Origin: Acidobacteriota bacterium
GTDB lineage: Bacteria > Acidobacteriota > Terriglobia > Bryobacterales > Bryobacteraceae
Assembly (NCBI GenBank): GCA_026393985.1
Contig: JAPKZB010000003.1
Coordinates: 1-51,391 of the forward strand
Length of the DNA: 51,391 nucleotides
Direction: 5' to 3'
The notes beneath the pieces were generated by a model. The model was not told the DNA's origin and ran no database searches. It saw only the letters and a program-made list of their open reading frames with translations. The stretch's first letter is position 1; each line of letters opens with the position of its first letter. Positions 1-8,891 of this stretch are shown in pieces. A program made the translations under genes and the position numbers.

Positions 1-269
1 CACCACCTCGGGGAGGGTGCGAAAGTGGTCAAATTGTCCCGACGACTCGTTCAAATCGTTCCCGAGGAAGTTTGGCCGCAATCCATTGATTCCGCTATAT
101 TTACGGCCCGCTCGAGAAATGTTTACCGGACACTAGTGAGGGATGCTAAATGTGTATCACCCCGCTACCCGGGAGTCAAGCCAAGGCTCCATCACAAACT
201 AAGGAAGACCCATCCACAACCACCTGCTAAATTCCCCAGAGACTCAAGAAACAAAGGATACCCGGCAAC

Positions 270-790
270 GTCGACACGGAATCGTCACGAACGCCATCCC
301 CACGTCACGCACCCCAAGAAGACTATCATCCGGGAGCGATCTACCCCTCACTCGACACACTCATCTCGGTCCGGATCATACTCGGCACCACCGACGGTGG
401 CGCGGGAGAAGCCAAGAACAAGGGCCCCTCGCTCCGCGCCATCCGCCTCCCAAACACCCAACCCGTCTCCACCAAACCCCGCCCCGTGCCGCGCCAAACC
501 ACAGAGCCCTGGCCACCCTTCGTTCTCGGTGTACGGAGGTGGACACGGTTGCGATTCAACCGAATCGCGTCCTCGTCGACCCGGAAGCAGACGACCAAAT
601 CCTCGCCTCGCGTTCAGACCCTCCGGTCTTCATGGCGTAGAGCCTCGCGGAAGCCGCTGCGGTGCGCAAGGCCCAAGCCACTGCCCTCCAGGTTCTCAAC
701 GGCAGCCTCGAAAGCCCCGAACACCTGCCCGAACACCTCCCGTTGCTGTTTACCGCTGAAGCGCGTCACGCGCCGCCAAGGCCAAACGCC
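270..790 (+). pseudogene. decayed coding relic of unknown family
   Basis: No intact gene is supported in the first 817 bases. Plus-strand translation nevertheless shows protein-like stretches that change frame. One frame reads GAIYPSLDTLISVRIILGTT from about 333. A second frame, from about 539, reads VDTVAIQPNRVLVDPEADD, reaches a TAG at 638-640, and then continues as protein-like sequence (LNGSLESPEHLPEHLPLLF) to about 750. This is what a gene with at least one frameshift and one nonsense change would look like. I do not recognise the family. The 5' 250 bases look less GC-rich than the rest and hold nothing I can name. Alternatively this is chance coding-like sequence. Confidence 0.3.
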
Positions 791-817
791 CTCGGCCAAT
801 CGTTAACCGAACTCGCC

Positions 818-2263
818 CTACTTCGCCGTCACCGGCCCCGTCGCCGCCCCCAACTCCCACTCCCGCGCCGCATCATACTTCGCATTCTTCACCGGAATCT
901 GCGCCCCCGTCGCCGCCAGCCACGCCTCCAGCCGCTTCCGCATCGCCGCCGCCTTCCCCGGCTGCTCCTGCGCCAAATCCCGCTTCTCCCCAATATCCTC
1001 CCGTAAGTTATATAACTCCACCCGGCTATCTTCAAAAAACAGAATCAACTTATCCTCCCCGTTCCGCATCGCCGCCGCCGGCCGCCCTAACTGCGGGCTG
1101 TAGTGCGGATAGTGCCAGAACACATCCCGCGTCTTACCCGCCCGCCCCCGCAGCGCCCCCGCGAAACTCCGCCCGTCCATCCCCGCCCACCTCTCCCGCG
1201 GCACCCCCGCCGCCTCCGCCATCGTCGGCGCATAGTCATAACTCACCACCGGCTCCCCGCTCACACTCCCCGCCCTCGTCACCCCCGGCCACCGCACCAC
1301 CAGCGGCACCCGGATCCCCCCTTCGTAAACATGCCCCTTCCCCACCCGCAGCGGCAGATTCGACGTCACCGGCCGCCCCTTCCACTCCCGCGACGTCACC
1401 CCGCCGTTGTCCGAACTGAACACCACCAGCGTATTCTCCGCCACCCCCGCCGCCCGCAGCGCCTCCATCACCCGCCCCACGCTCTCGTCCATGCTCTCCA
1501 CCATCGCCCCGTACTCCCCGTAGTTCTGCCCCTCCTCCGGCCGCGCCTTGGCGTCGTACTTCTTCACCTTCTCAGGCTTACCCTCAATCGGCGTATGCAC
1601 CGCGAAATGCGGCAGATACAGAAAAAACGGCCGGTCTTTGTTACTCGCGATAAACTCCTCCGCCAGCGTCGTCAACCGGTCCGTCAGATACTCCCCTGGC
1701 TTGCCCTCCAAACTAACTTTCTTCAGCCAGGCCGGATAGAAGAAGTTATTGGTCGACCCCGCCTCGTCCCCGCCGTGCACCACGTCAAACCCCTGGTCCC
1801 CCGGCAGAAACCCCTTCGTCCCCAAATGCCACTTCCCGATGCAGGCCGTCCGGTAACCCTGCTCCCGCAGCAGCTCCGCTATCGTCTCCTCCTCAAGCGG
1901 CAGCGCTAGCCGCGTATTCGGCGGAACTACCTTGGCAAAGTGATACCGGTTCGATGCCCCCTGCAAATGCGCCGTCAAATGCAGCCGCGCCGGATACTTC
2001 CCCGTCATAATCGCCGACCGCGTCGGCGAACATACCGGACTCGCCGAGTACCCGTCGGTAAACACCATCCCCTCCCGCGCCAGCCGGTCCAGGTTCGGCG
2101 TCTCGTAGAACTTACTGCCGTTATACCCCGTATCGCGCCATCCGTAGTCATCAATTAGTATCAGCACGATATTCGGCCGCCGGCCCCGCGGCGCCGCCGC
2201 AGCCTTGGCCGCCTGTAAGCCGGCCCCCGCCAATCCTAGAAACGCTCTCCGCTCCATCTTCAT
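818..2263 (-). CDS. secreted arylsulfatase-type sulfatase
   Basis: Sulfatase of the alkaline phosphatase superfamily, 481 aa, expected to cleave sulfate esters outside the cytoplasm. After an N-terminal export-type segment (MKMERRAFLGLAGAGLQAA, Tat-like with RR) the fold opens with NIVLILIDD at residues 31-39, giving the metal-binding Asp pair. The sulfatase signature CSPTR begins at C78, the residue converted to formylglycine, and GKWHLG follows. The start at 2263 is chosen because GAGGGAG lies about 8 nt upstream and the signal sequence begins there; an in-frame ATG at 2317 would add an unlikely charged extension. It lies 25 nt downstream of the PQQ dehydrogenase, on the same strand, probably in one operon. 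The natural substrate cannot be told from sequence. The maturase is not in this window. Confidence 0.9.
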   Translation of the reverse strand: MKMERRAFLGLAGAGLQAAKAAAAPRGRRPNIVLILIDDYGWRDTGYNGSKFYETPNLDRLAREGMVFTDGYSASPVCSPTRSAIMTGKYPARLHLTAHLQGASNRYHFAKVVPPNTRLALPLEEETIAELLREQGYRTACIGKWHLGTKGFLPGDQGFDVVHGGDEAGSTNNFFYPAWLKKVSLEGKPGEYLTDRLTTLAEEFIASNKDRPFFLYLPHFAVHTPIEGKPEKVKKYDAKARPEEGQNYGEYGAMVESMDESVGRVMEALRAAGVAENTLVVFSSDNGGVTSREWKGRPVTSNLPLRVGKGHVYEGGIRVPLVVRWPGVTRAGSVSGEPVVSYDYAPTMAEAAGVPRERWAGMDGRSFAGALRGRAGKTRDVFWHYPHYSPQLGRPAAAMRNGEDKLILFFEDSRVELYNLREDIGEKRDLAQEQPGKAAAMRKRLEAWLAATGAQIPVKNAKYDAAREWELGAATGPVTAK

Positions 2264-2288
2264 AACGTGCTCCCTCTCTCGCTCAAAC

Positions 2289-4556
2289 TCACCGCCGCGG
2301 CAACGCGAACGCCACATACCCCTTCGGCAAATCCCCCCGCAGCCCCGCCTTCACCCCCGCGTGCGCCGCGTGCCCCCCGCCCGGCGTCACGTTCGACGAC
2401 GCCGAAACCACCAGAAACTGCCGCCCCCCGGCCTCGTACATCGACGGCACCCCCTCCGCCCCCGCCGGCAGCGTCGCCGTCCACAGCACCTGCCCGGTCT
2501 CGGCATCCATCGCCCGCACCTTCCCGTCGCTCGCCGCGATAAACAGCAGCCCCGTCGCCGTCACAATCATCCCGTGGTGCTCCGCCATGAACGCCCCTGT
2601 ATCTTTCGCCCCCTGCGCCGCCGCCGCCGCATCCTGCCCCAGCGGCGCCTTCCAGCGAATCGTCCCCTGGTTCAGGTCATACGCCACCACCTGCGACCAC
2701 GGAGGCCGCAGCACGTACGGCTGGTTCGGGTACAGCCCCCAGTCCGTGTAGTAGCGCGCCCGCGGCGCCCCGCTCCCCGCCGGATACTCCGGCCCGCCCA
2801 GCGGCGTGTACCGCCCCGCCGTGCTCTCCCGCGCCGCCAACCCGCCCGGCGCCCCGCCACGCGCCACCACCGGCCCCGCCGCCCGCGCCACCTCCTGCTT
2901 CACCACCGGCGCCGCCCCCCGGCCCAGCATCCGGTAAATCCCCGCCACCTCCGCCGCCTCCAGGTCTCGATACGCCGGCATCTTCCCCCGCCCGTTCCGC
3001 ACCACCGCCTCAAACGCCTCCAGCGTCAGCCGCCCCCCAATCCCCGCCAGCGCCGGCGGACCCGCCCCCGCCCGCACCCCGTTCTCCCCGTGGCAAACCT
3101 GGCACCGCGCCGCGAAAACCTCCCACGCCCCGCCCCCGCCGCTCCGCCGGCCCAGCGGATCCTCCGCACTCAGCTTGTAAATCGTCGGCCAGTCCTGCGT
3201 GTTCAGATACAGCATCCCCTTCGCCCCGTTCACCGCTCCACTCCCCCAATTCGACCCACCCCGCGCCCCCGGCATCGAAATCGTCTCCTCGAACCCCGGC
3301 GGCGTATACAACCCCTCGTTCCGCATCTTCCCGATCCGTTCCTTCCACGCCTTCTGCTCGGCCTCGGTCAAAATAAACGGATTCACGTCCTCCACCGACA
3401 CCGTCTGCCGCGCAAACGGCGGCGGCGCCGTCGGAAACGGCTGCGTCGGCCACGCCTGCTCCCCCGGCATCCGGCTCGCCGGCACCGGCCGTTCTTCAAT
3501 CGGCCACAGCGGCTCCCCGGTCACCCGGTTGAACACATACAGAAATCCCTGTTTGCTCGACTGCGCCACCACGTCCACCCGCCGCCCCTTGTGGGTCACC
3601 GTCAACAGCTGCGGCGCCGCCGTCGTGTCGTAGTCCCAAAGATCGTGGTGAACCAACTGGTAGTGCCACAGCCGCTTCCCCGTCCGCGCGTCCAGCGCCA
3701 CCAGGCAGTTCCCGAACAGGTTCTGCCCAATCCGGTCGGCCCCGTAGTAGTCGTAGGTGGGCGACCCGGTCGGCAGGTACGCGATGCCCCGCTTCTCGTC
3801 AATCGTCATCTCGCCCCACACGTTCGTTCCGCCGCTGTACTTCCAGGCCTCCTTCGGCCAAGTCTCGTACCCAAACTCGCCCGGACGCGGAATCGTGTGG
3901 AAGGTCCACTCCAGCTTCCCCGTCAGGACGTTATACGCCCGCACATCGCCCGGCGCCGACAGATACGCCTCCCCCGGCGTCGATCCCATCAGAATCAGGT
4001 TCTCAAACACCCGGCCCGGCGTATCCGTCTGAATCCGGTTCACCGTCTTCGGATCTCTCCCCAGCCCCTCCCGCAGATCCACCAGCCCGTTCTTGCCGAA
4101 GCTGAGGATCGACTTCCCCGTCCGCGCGTCAATCTCCTGCAGGTAGTCGTTGATGGCGAACAGCAGCCGCCGGTCCTTCCGGTCCGGGCTCTCCCAGTAA
4201 GCGATGCCGCGCGTCGACAGGCCGGGCAGGTTCTCGTGGATCCAGATCTCCTTCCCCGTGGCGGCATCCAGCGCCACCAGCGAGTGATTCCGCGCAAGCA
4301 CATACATCACCCCGTCCACCACCACCGGGTTGAACAGATAGGCGTGTTGATCCCCGGAAGGATAGACCCAGGCCACCTCCAGCTGTTTCACGTTCTCGCG
4401 GTTGATCTGCTGCAGGTTGACGAAATGCGAAGAGTCCGCCCCGCCCCCGTAGTCGGGCCAGTTGCGCGGATTCTTCCGCGCCGGTTGCCCCCACAGGGCA
4501 ACGACTAACCAGGCGCCCGCCAATCCGCGGGCCAACGATACAAAGGAAGGTCTCAT
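2289..4556 (-). CDS. PQQ-dependent dehydrogenase with embedded cytochrome c domain
   Basis: Exported quinoprotein dehydrogenase of the membrane glucose/alcohol dehydrogenase type, 755 aa. An N-terminal hydrophobic segment (residues 1-24) directs export. Propeller repeats with TGK.xW motifs follow (DAATGKEIW about 97-105; ARTGKRLWHY about 290), and HHDLWDYD at about 303-310 is typical of this PQQ family. A CxxCH haem-binding site, CQVCH, sits at residues 485-489, in a domain inserted before the last propeller blades (C-terminal GYVAFALPRR). This suggests that electrons pass from PQQ to haem within one chain. The start at 4556 is set by a strong GGAGGA ribosome site about 8 nt upstream. The substrate is unknown; a sugar or alcohol is most likely. 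It probably heads an operon with the downstream sulfatase. Confidence 0.9.
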   Translation of the reverse strand: MRPSFVSLARGLAGAWLVVALWGQPARKNPRNWPDYGGGADSSHFVNLQQINRENVKQLEVAWVYPSGDQHAYLFNPVVVDGVMYVLARNHSLVALDAATGKEIWIHENLPGLSTRGIAYWESPDRKDRRLLFAINDYLQEIDARTGKSILSFGKNGLVDLREGLGRDPKTVNRIQTDTPGRVFENLILMGSTPGEAYLSAPGDVRAYNVLTGKLEWTFHTIPRPGEFGYETWPKEAWKYSGGTNVWGEMTIDEKRGIAYLPTGSPTYDYYGADRIGQNLFGNCLVALDARTGKRLWHYQLVHHDLWDYDTTAAPQLLTVTHKGRRVDVVAQSSKQGFLYVFNRVTGEPLWPIEERPVPASRMPGEQAWPTQPFPTAPPPFARQTVSVEDVNPFILTEAEQKAWKERIGKMRNEGLYTPPGFEETISMPGARGGSNWGSGAVNGAKGMLYLNTQDWPTIYKLSAEDPLGRRSGGGGAWEVFAARCQVCHGENGVRAGAGPPALAGIGGRLTLEAFEAVVRNGRGKMPAYRDLEAAEVAGIYRMLGRGAAPVVKQEVARAAGPVVARGGAPGGLAARESTAGRYTPLGGPEYPAGSGAPRARYYTDWGLYPNQPYVLRPPWSQVVAYDLNQGTIRWKAPLGQDAAAAAQGAKDTGAFMAEHHGMIVTATGLLFIAASDGKVRAMDAETGQVLWTATLPAGAEGVPSMYEAGGRQFLVVSASSNVTPGGGHAAHAGVKAGLRGDLPKGYVAFALPRR

Positions 4557-4665
4557 CACAGCGTCCTCCGAACAGCCTATCACCCTGCGCGAAACTCCGT
4601 TCACCACCCGACTAACAAAATATCTCCCCTCTTTTCAACAACACCAACGCCCCACCCTCCCGAAA

Positions 4666-5050
4666 CCCGGAACGCACCGGTTATCATAAAAACAGGAAGA
4701 GCCCGCGGAAAACTCCATCGCGACCCCGCCCGCCAGCACGGCCTGTGCTACCTCACGGCCGCCGAAACAACCTACCGCGCCGCCAGCCAGCCGTTCCACC
4801 CCGAGCTTGGGTTCGTATCGCAAAACGCCCTTCGCGAGGCCGCAGCCGTCCCCCCGGAACCCGGAACGCAACGGTTATCCTGAAAACAGCAAGAACCCGC
4901 GGAAAACTCCATCGCGACCCCGCCCGCCAGCACGGCCTGTGCTACCTCACGGCCGCCGAAACAACCTACCGCGCCGCCAGCCAGTCGTTCCACCCCGAGC
5001 TTGGGTTCGTATCGCAAAACGCCCTTCGCGAGGCCGCGGCCGCCCACGAA
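4666..5050. repeat. 194-bp tandem duplication in intergenic region, plus degenerate third piece
   Basis: Two nearly identical copies lie head to tail with a period of 194 bp (copy 1 about 4666-4858, copy 2 about 4860-5050). Both carry the same blocks in the same order, including CGCGGAAAACTCCATCGCG, GTGCTACCTCACGGCCGCC and TTGGGTTCGTATCGCAAAAC. They differ at only a handful of bases. A weaker fragment near 5100-5130 (CTTCGAATCGCAAAACAGC) resembles the last block. The minus strand is open across the copies, but the peptide changes little between them only because the DNA is duplicated; I see no independent sign that it is a gene. The 4557-5138 gap otherwise holds only the leader of the PQQ dehydrogenase gene. 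Confidence 0.85.
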
Positions 5051-5138
5051 CCGCTTTCCGCTCTTTGAAAACTCAACCCGCCCACCCGGGGCGCCACGAC
5101 TGGCTTCGAATCGCAAAACAGCTAGCCGCCAGCGCTCC

Positions 5139-5978
5139 CTACCGCAGCAGATCCTCCAACTGAATCCGCGCGTCCGTCTTCGCATCCCGGTACTTGATGA
5201 TCACCGGAGTATAGATCGAGATCCCCCAATCCTTGCCCGGCCCGCTCGTCACCGCCCGCGAACCCGCCACCACCACCGCACCCTCCGGAATCACCAGCGG
5301 CTCCTCGTCCGTCGCCCGGATCACCGTCCCGTTCACCAGGTCATACACCGGCGTCGACCGGTTCAGAATCGTCCCCGTCCCCAGCACCGCCCGCGTCTTC
5401 ACCACCGTCCCCTCGTACACGCCGCAGTTGCCCCCGCACAGCACATCATCCTCGATGATCACCGGCAGCGCCCCCACCGGCTCGAGCACCCCGCCAATCT
5501 GCACCGCCGCCGACAGATGCACCCGCGCCCCAATCTGCGCGCAGGAACCCACGAGCGCATGCGAATCCACCATCGTCCCGTCGCCCACGTAAGCGCCCAC
5601 GTTAATGTACATCGGCGGCATACAAGTCACTGACTTGCCGATATAGCAGCCATCCCGCACGCTCGACCCGCCCGGCACAATCCGGATCCCCGCCCCCGCC
5701 GGAAACTGCCGCACCGGGTACGTCGCCTTGTCCATGAACGGCTGCCGCTGCGGGTCCACCGACATGTCCACAATCGCCCCCAGCCGGAACCCCAGCAGGA
5801 TCCCCTTCTTCACCCACGCATTCACCCGCCAGCCCGTCTTCTCCGCCGCATCCGGCGACGCGCTGCGAATCGTACCCGCGTTCAGCGCGGCCTTGAACTC
5901 ACCGAACAGCTTCCAGTGCTCTTCCGTGTAGCCGCCCGCCGGCTTGTTATCAAACGCCTCTTCAATTCTTGCCTGCAA
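5139..5978 (-). CDS. dapD: tetrahydrodipicolinate N-succinyltransferase
   Basis: Transfers succinyl from succinyl-CoA to tetrahydrodipicolinate in the succinylase branch of DAP/lysine synthesis; cytoplasmic and normally a trimer. The chain shows the N-terminal helical domain (RIEEAFDNK), the [16 protein letters not shown] segment, and then a left-handed beta-helix of hexapeptide repeats ([37 protein letters not shown]). The length (279 aa) fits the family. A TTG at 5978 is taken as start: GGGAGG lies about 6 nt before it and the resulting N-terminus (LQARIEEAF) matches the usual DapD beginning. An in-frame ATG at 5999 is the alternative and would add seven residues. Either start overlaps the end of dapA, implying translational coupling. 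It is the last gene of the riboswitch-led lysine operon. Confidence 0.93.
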   Translation of the reverse strand: MQARIEEAFDNKPAGGYTEEHWKLFGEFKAALNAGTIRSASPDAAEKTGWRVNAWVKKGILLGFRLGAIVDMSVDPQRQPFMDKATYPVRQFPAGAGIRIVPGGSSVRDGCYIGKSVTCMPPMYINVGAYVGDGTMVDSHALVGSCAQIGARVHLSAAVQIGGVLEPVGALPVIIEDDVLCGGNCGVYEGTVVKTRAVLGTGTILNRSTPVYDLVNGTVIRATDEEPLVIPEGAVVVAGSRAVTSGPGKDWGISIYTPVIIKYRDAKTDARIQLEDLLR

Positions 5979-6843
5979 GCAATGCCTCCCATACCGCATC
6001 CAACTTCGCCATCGCCGCCGCCGAAGGCGGGCACATCGGCAGCCGCCACACGGGCTCGAGCAGCCCCATCTTCGCCATCAGGTACTTCACCGGAATCGGG
6101 TTCGACTCGACAAAGTTCACCTCCATCAACGGCAGCCACTGCCGCTGCAGAGCTCGCGCCCCGTCATAGTCGCCCAGCCGCGCCTTCCGCGCCAGCTCTG
6201 TCATCTCCCCCGGTATCTGGTTCGATACCACCGAGATAATGCCCTTCCCGCCCAGCGCCGTCAGCGGAATCGTAATCGAGTCGTCCCCGCTCAGCACATG
6301 AAAGCTCTCCGGCACCTCGTGGATCACGCGGGCCATTTGACTGATGTTGCCCGAAGCCTCCTTCACGGCCACAATCGTCTCAATCGCCGCCAGCCGCTGC
6401 AGTGTCGCCGGCTCCACGTTCACGCCCGTCCGTCCCGCCACGCTGTACACCACAATCGGCGTCGCCACCGCCGCCGCAATCGCGGCATAGTGCTGGTAAA
6501 GGCCCTCCTGCGTCGGCTTGTTGTAGTAAGGCGTCACCGACAGCAGCCCGTCCACCCCCATCGCCGCCAACTCCTTGGCCAGCGCAATCACCTCGGCCGT
6601 GTTGTAGCCCCCCGCCCCGGCCACCACGGGAACCTTCCCCTTGGCCTCCTCAAGCGTGATCTCCACCACCCGCAGGTGCTCGGCGTGCGTCAACGTTGGC
6701 GATTCGCCCGTCGTCCCGCAGGGCACAAGAAAATCAATGCCCTCGCTGATCTGCCGCTGCACCAGCGCCCGCAGCGCCGCCTCGTCCAGCGACTGGTCCC
6801 GCCGGAAAGGCGTTACTAACGCGGTCCCGCATCCTGTAAACAT
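5962..6843 (-). CDS. dapA: 4-hydroxy-tetrahydrodipicolinate synthase
   Basis: Condenses pyruvate with aspartate semialdehyde, the first step committed to DAP and lysine. The 293-aa TIM barrel shows [11 protein letters not shown] near residues 40-50, [14 protein letters not shown] with the catalytic Tyr region near 133, and VAVKEASGN carrying the Schiff-base lysine near residue 160. Full length for the family. The ATG at 6843 is preceded by GAGG/AAGGA and lies 6 nt beyond the dapB stop. Its 3' end overlaps dapD. Confidence 0.96.
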   Translation of the reverse strand: MFTGCGTALVTPFRRDQSLDEAALRALVQRQISEGIDFLVPCGTTGESPTLTHAEHLRVVEITLEEAKGKVPVVAGAGGYNTAEVIALAKELAAMGVDGLLSVTPYYNKPTQEGLYQHYAAIAAAVATPIVVYSVAGRTGVNVEPATLQRLAAIETIVAVKEASGNISQMARVIHEVPESFHVLSGDDSITIPLTALGGKGIISVVSNQIPGEMTELARKARLGDYDGARALQRQWLPLMEVNFVESNPIPVKYLMAKMGLLEPVWRLPMCPPSAAAMAKLDAVWEALLAGKN

Positions 6844-6849
6844 GGTTCC

Positions 6850-7545
6850 TTACCTCACTCCAAACAAGATCTCGGAAAACTCGTAAAAGCCCTGCTTGCC
6901 AACCACCCACCGGGCGGCCTGCAGCGCCCCCCGCGCGAATCCCTCCCGGCTCCGCGCCGTATGCCGCAACGTGATCGTATCCGCCGCCGAGTCAAAGCCG
7001 ATCTCGTGCGTCCCCGGCACGCGCCCCGCCCGGTTCGAACTCACGTCAATCGTCCGCCCGTAGCCCGCCGTCTTCATCTCGTCCACCAGCTTCAGCAGCG
7101 TCCCCGACGGCGCGTCTTTCTTCTCGTCATGGTGGATCTCCCACGCATACGCCCCGTACTCCGGCTGCTCCTTCAACAACCTCGCCGCCTCGTGCACCAG
7201 CTTGAAGAACACGTTCACCCCCACCGAGTAGTTCGGCGACCACACCACCGGGCTCCCGTGCCGCTCGCTCGCCGCCCGCACCCGGTCCATCTCGCCCAGC
7301 CACCCCGTCGTCCCGATCACCACCGGCACCCGCAGCGCCGTCAGCGCCTCCACGTTCCGCACCGTCGCCGTCGGTATCGAGAACTCAATGGCCACATCGA
7401 TCCCGACGAAGTTCGCTGCCGTCAGCCCCTCGAAGTTCGCGTTGTTGTGCTCGTCCAGAATCAGCCCGACCTCCAGCCCGTACTCCGGCGCCAGCGCCTC
7501 GAGCATCTTCCCCATCTTGCCGTAGCCAATCAGTGCCAGCTTCAT
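6850..7545 (-). CDS. dapB: 4-hydroxy-tetrahydrodipicolinate reductase
   Basis: NAD(P)H-dependent reductase acting after DapA. The 231-aa chain begins with a Rossmann loop, GYGKMGKM (residues 8-15), then GTTGW and the active-site segment EIHHDEKKDAPSGT (about 143-156), with the catalytic His and Lys and the substrate-binding SGT. It is shorter than the roughly 270-aa enterobacterial enzyme, matching the compact DapB type also seen in Bacteroidetes. It overlaps lysC by 4 nt (ATGA), so it is probably translated by coupling. The start is clear from the Rossmann strand beginning at residue 2. Confidence 0.94.
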   Translation of the reverse strand: MKLALIGYGKMGKMLEALAPEYGLEVGLILDEHNNANFEGLTAANFVGIDVAIEFSIPTATVRNVEALTALRVPVVIGTTGWLGEMDRVRAASERHGSPVVWSPNYSVGVNVFFKLVHEAARLLKEQPEYGAYAWEIHHDEKKDAPSGTLLKLVDEMKTAGYGRTIDVSSNRAGRVPGTHEIGFDSAADTITLRHTARSREGFARGALQAARWVVGKQGFYEFSEILFGVR

Positions 7546-8891
7546 TCAAATACCCTCCCGTCGAGCGTTGCAAAGAACTCGGCGTGCAGCGCGGCCACCG
7601 CCGCCGGCAGCTCCCGGTCCTCCACCACCATACTCAAATTCAGCAGCGAAGCGCCCTGGCTGATCATATGCAGATTCGCCGTCCGCACCGCGCCAAACGC
7701 CCGCGCCGCCACGCCCGGCGTCTTCTTGATGCCCTCGCCCACCAGGCAGATGATCGACAGCTCCCGCTCCACGGTCACCTCGGCAATCTTCGAGAGCTCC
7801 GCCACAATCGCCTCCAGGTTCTCGGTCATGTCAATCGTCAGCGAAACCGAAACCTCGGAGGTAGAAACCATATCCACCGGCGTTGCATACCGGTCGAAAG
7901 TCTCAAAGATCCGCCGCAGAAAGCCATGCGCCATCAGCATCCGCAGGCTCTGAATGTTCACGAGCGTAATGCCCCGCTTGCACGCAATCGACTTCACCAC
8001 GTTGGCCGAAGCCACCGCCTCGGCCACAATCCGCGTCCCCGGCGAAGCCGGATTTCGCGAGTTCAAGATCAGCACCGGGATGTTCTTCTCCACCGCCGGC
8101 ACCACCGTCGCCGGATGCAGCACCTTCGCACCGAAGTAAGCCAGCTCTGCCGCCTCGGCAAAGCTGATCAGCTTCACGCGGTGCCCGCCCGGCAGAATCC
8201 GCGGGTCGCACGTCAGCATGCCATCGACATCGGTCCAGATCTGGATCTCGCTCGCCCCGAGGCCCGCCCCGAAGATCGCCGCCGAAAAGTCGCTCCCGCC
8301 CCGGCCCAGCGTCGTCGTAAACCCGTCCTGCGTCGAGCCGATAAACCCGCCGAGCACCACCACCTTGCCCATCTCCGCCAGCGGCTTCAGAATGCTCTGG
8401 CACTTGGCGTAGGTCCGCGCGTAAAGCGGCGCCGCCTGCTTGTGCCGCCGATCGGTGATCAACACCTCCCGCGCGTCCACGTGCACGCTCCGCAGCCCCA
8501 GCTTCTCAAACGCCACCGCCACGATCTTCGACGACAGCCGCTCCCCGTAGCTCGAGATCAAATCGACGTACTGGTCCGGAAACTCGCCAATCTGCGTGAG
8601 CTCATCGAGAAACGCGCCCAACTCCTGAAAGTGCAGCGCAATGAAAGCGGCCAGCGACGCATCCGCCTCGCCCAGCGTGAACCGCTCGAGCGCATCAAGC
8701 CCCTGCTGCGCCGCCTCGCGCTGCCCGCCGGCGGCCAACTCCGCCGCCGCCAGCAGCCCGTTCGTCGTCTTGCCCATCGCCGAAACGACCACTACCGGCT
8801 GCTGGTCCAACCGCTCCCGGACGATGCCGGCCACCCGCGCAATCGCGGCGGCGGACTCAACCGACGAGCCGCCAAACTTCATCACAATCAT
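7542..8891 (-). CDS. lysC: aspartate kinase
   Basis: Phosphorylates aspartate, the entry to the aspartate-family pathway. The 449-aa chain opens with the hallmark MKFGGSS, contains SYGERLSS and FTTTLGRGGSDFSAA in the amino-acid-kinase domain, and ends with two ACT-type regulatory repeats (about 300-449; GITLVNIQSLRML, LSIICLVGEGIKKTPGVAAR). No homoserine dehydrogenase is fused. Its architecture is like the lysine-sensitive E. coli LysC, which together with the riboswitch would give two layers of lysine feedback; the allosteric effector is inferred. Its ATG abuts the stop of the M20 gene. Confidence 0.95.
   Translation of the reverse strand: MIVMKFGGSSVESAAAIARVAGIVRERLDQQPVVVVSAMGKTTNGLLAAAELAAGGQREAAQQGLDALERFTLGEADASLAAFIALHFQELGAFLDELTQIGEFPDQYVDLISSYGERLSSKIVAVAFEKLGLRSVHVDAREVLITDRRHKQAAPLYARTYAKCQSILKPLAEMGKVVVLGGFIGSTQDGFTTTLGRGGSDFSAAIFGAGLGASEIQIWTDVDGMLTCDPRILPGGHRVKLISFAEAAELAYFGAKVLHPATVVPAVEKNIPVLILNSRNPASPGTRIVAEAVASANVVKSIACKRGITLVNIQSLRMLMAHGFLRRIFETFDRYATPVDMVSTSEVSVSLTIDMTENLEAIVAELSKIAEVTVERELSIICLVGEGIKKTPGVAARAFGAVRTANLHMISQGASLLNLSMVVEDRELPAAVAALHAEFFATLDGRVFE

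Noticed and set aside
2205-4508. 767-residue plus-strand frame opposite the PQQ dehydrogenase
   Set aside because: Arg/Pro-rich nonsense composition; the opposite strand encodes a complete quinoprotein.
4635-5185. Open minus-strand frames across the 194-bp repeats giving repeated peptides
   Set aside because: The peptide repeats only because the DNA is duplicated; no ribosome site or independent coding sign, and it overlaps the dapD 3' end.
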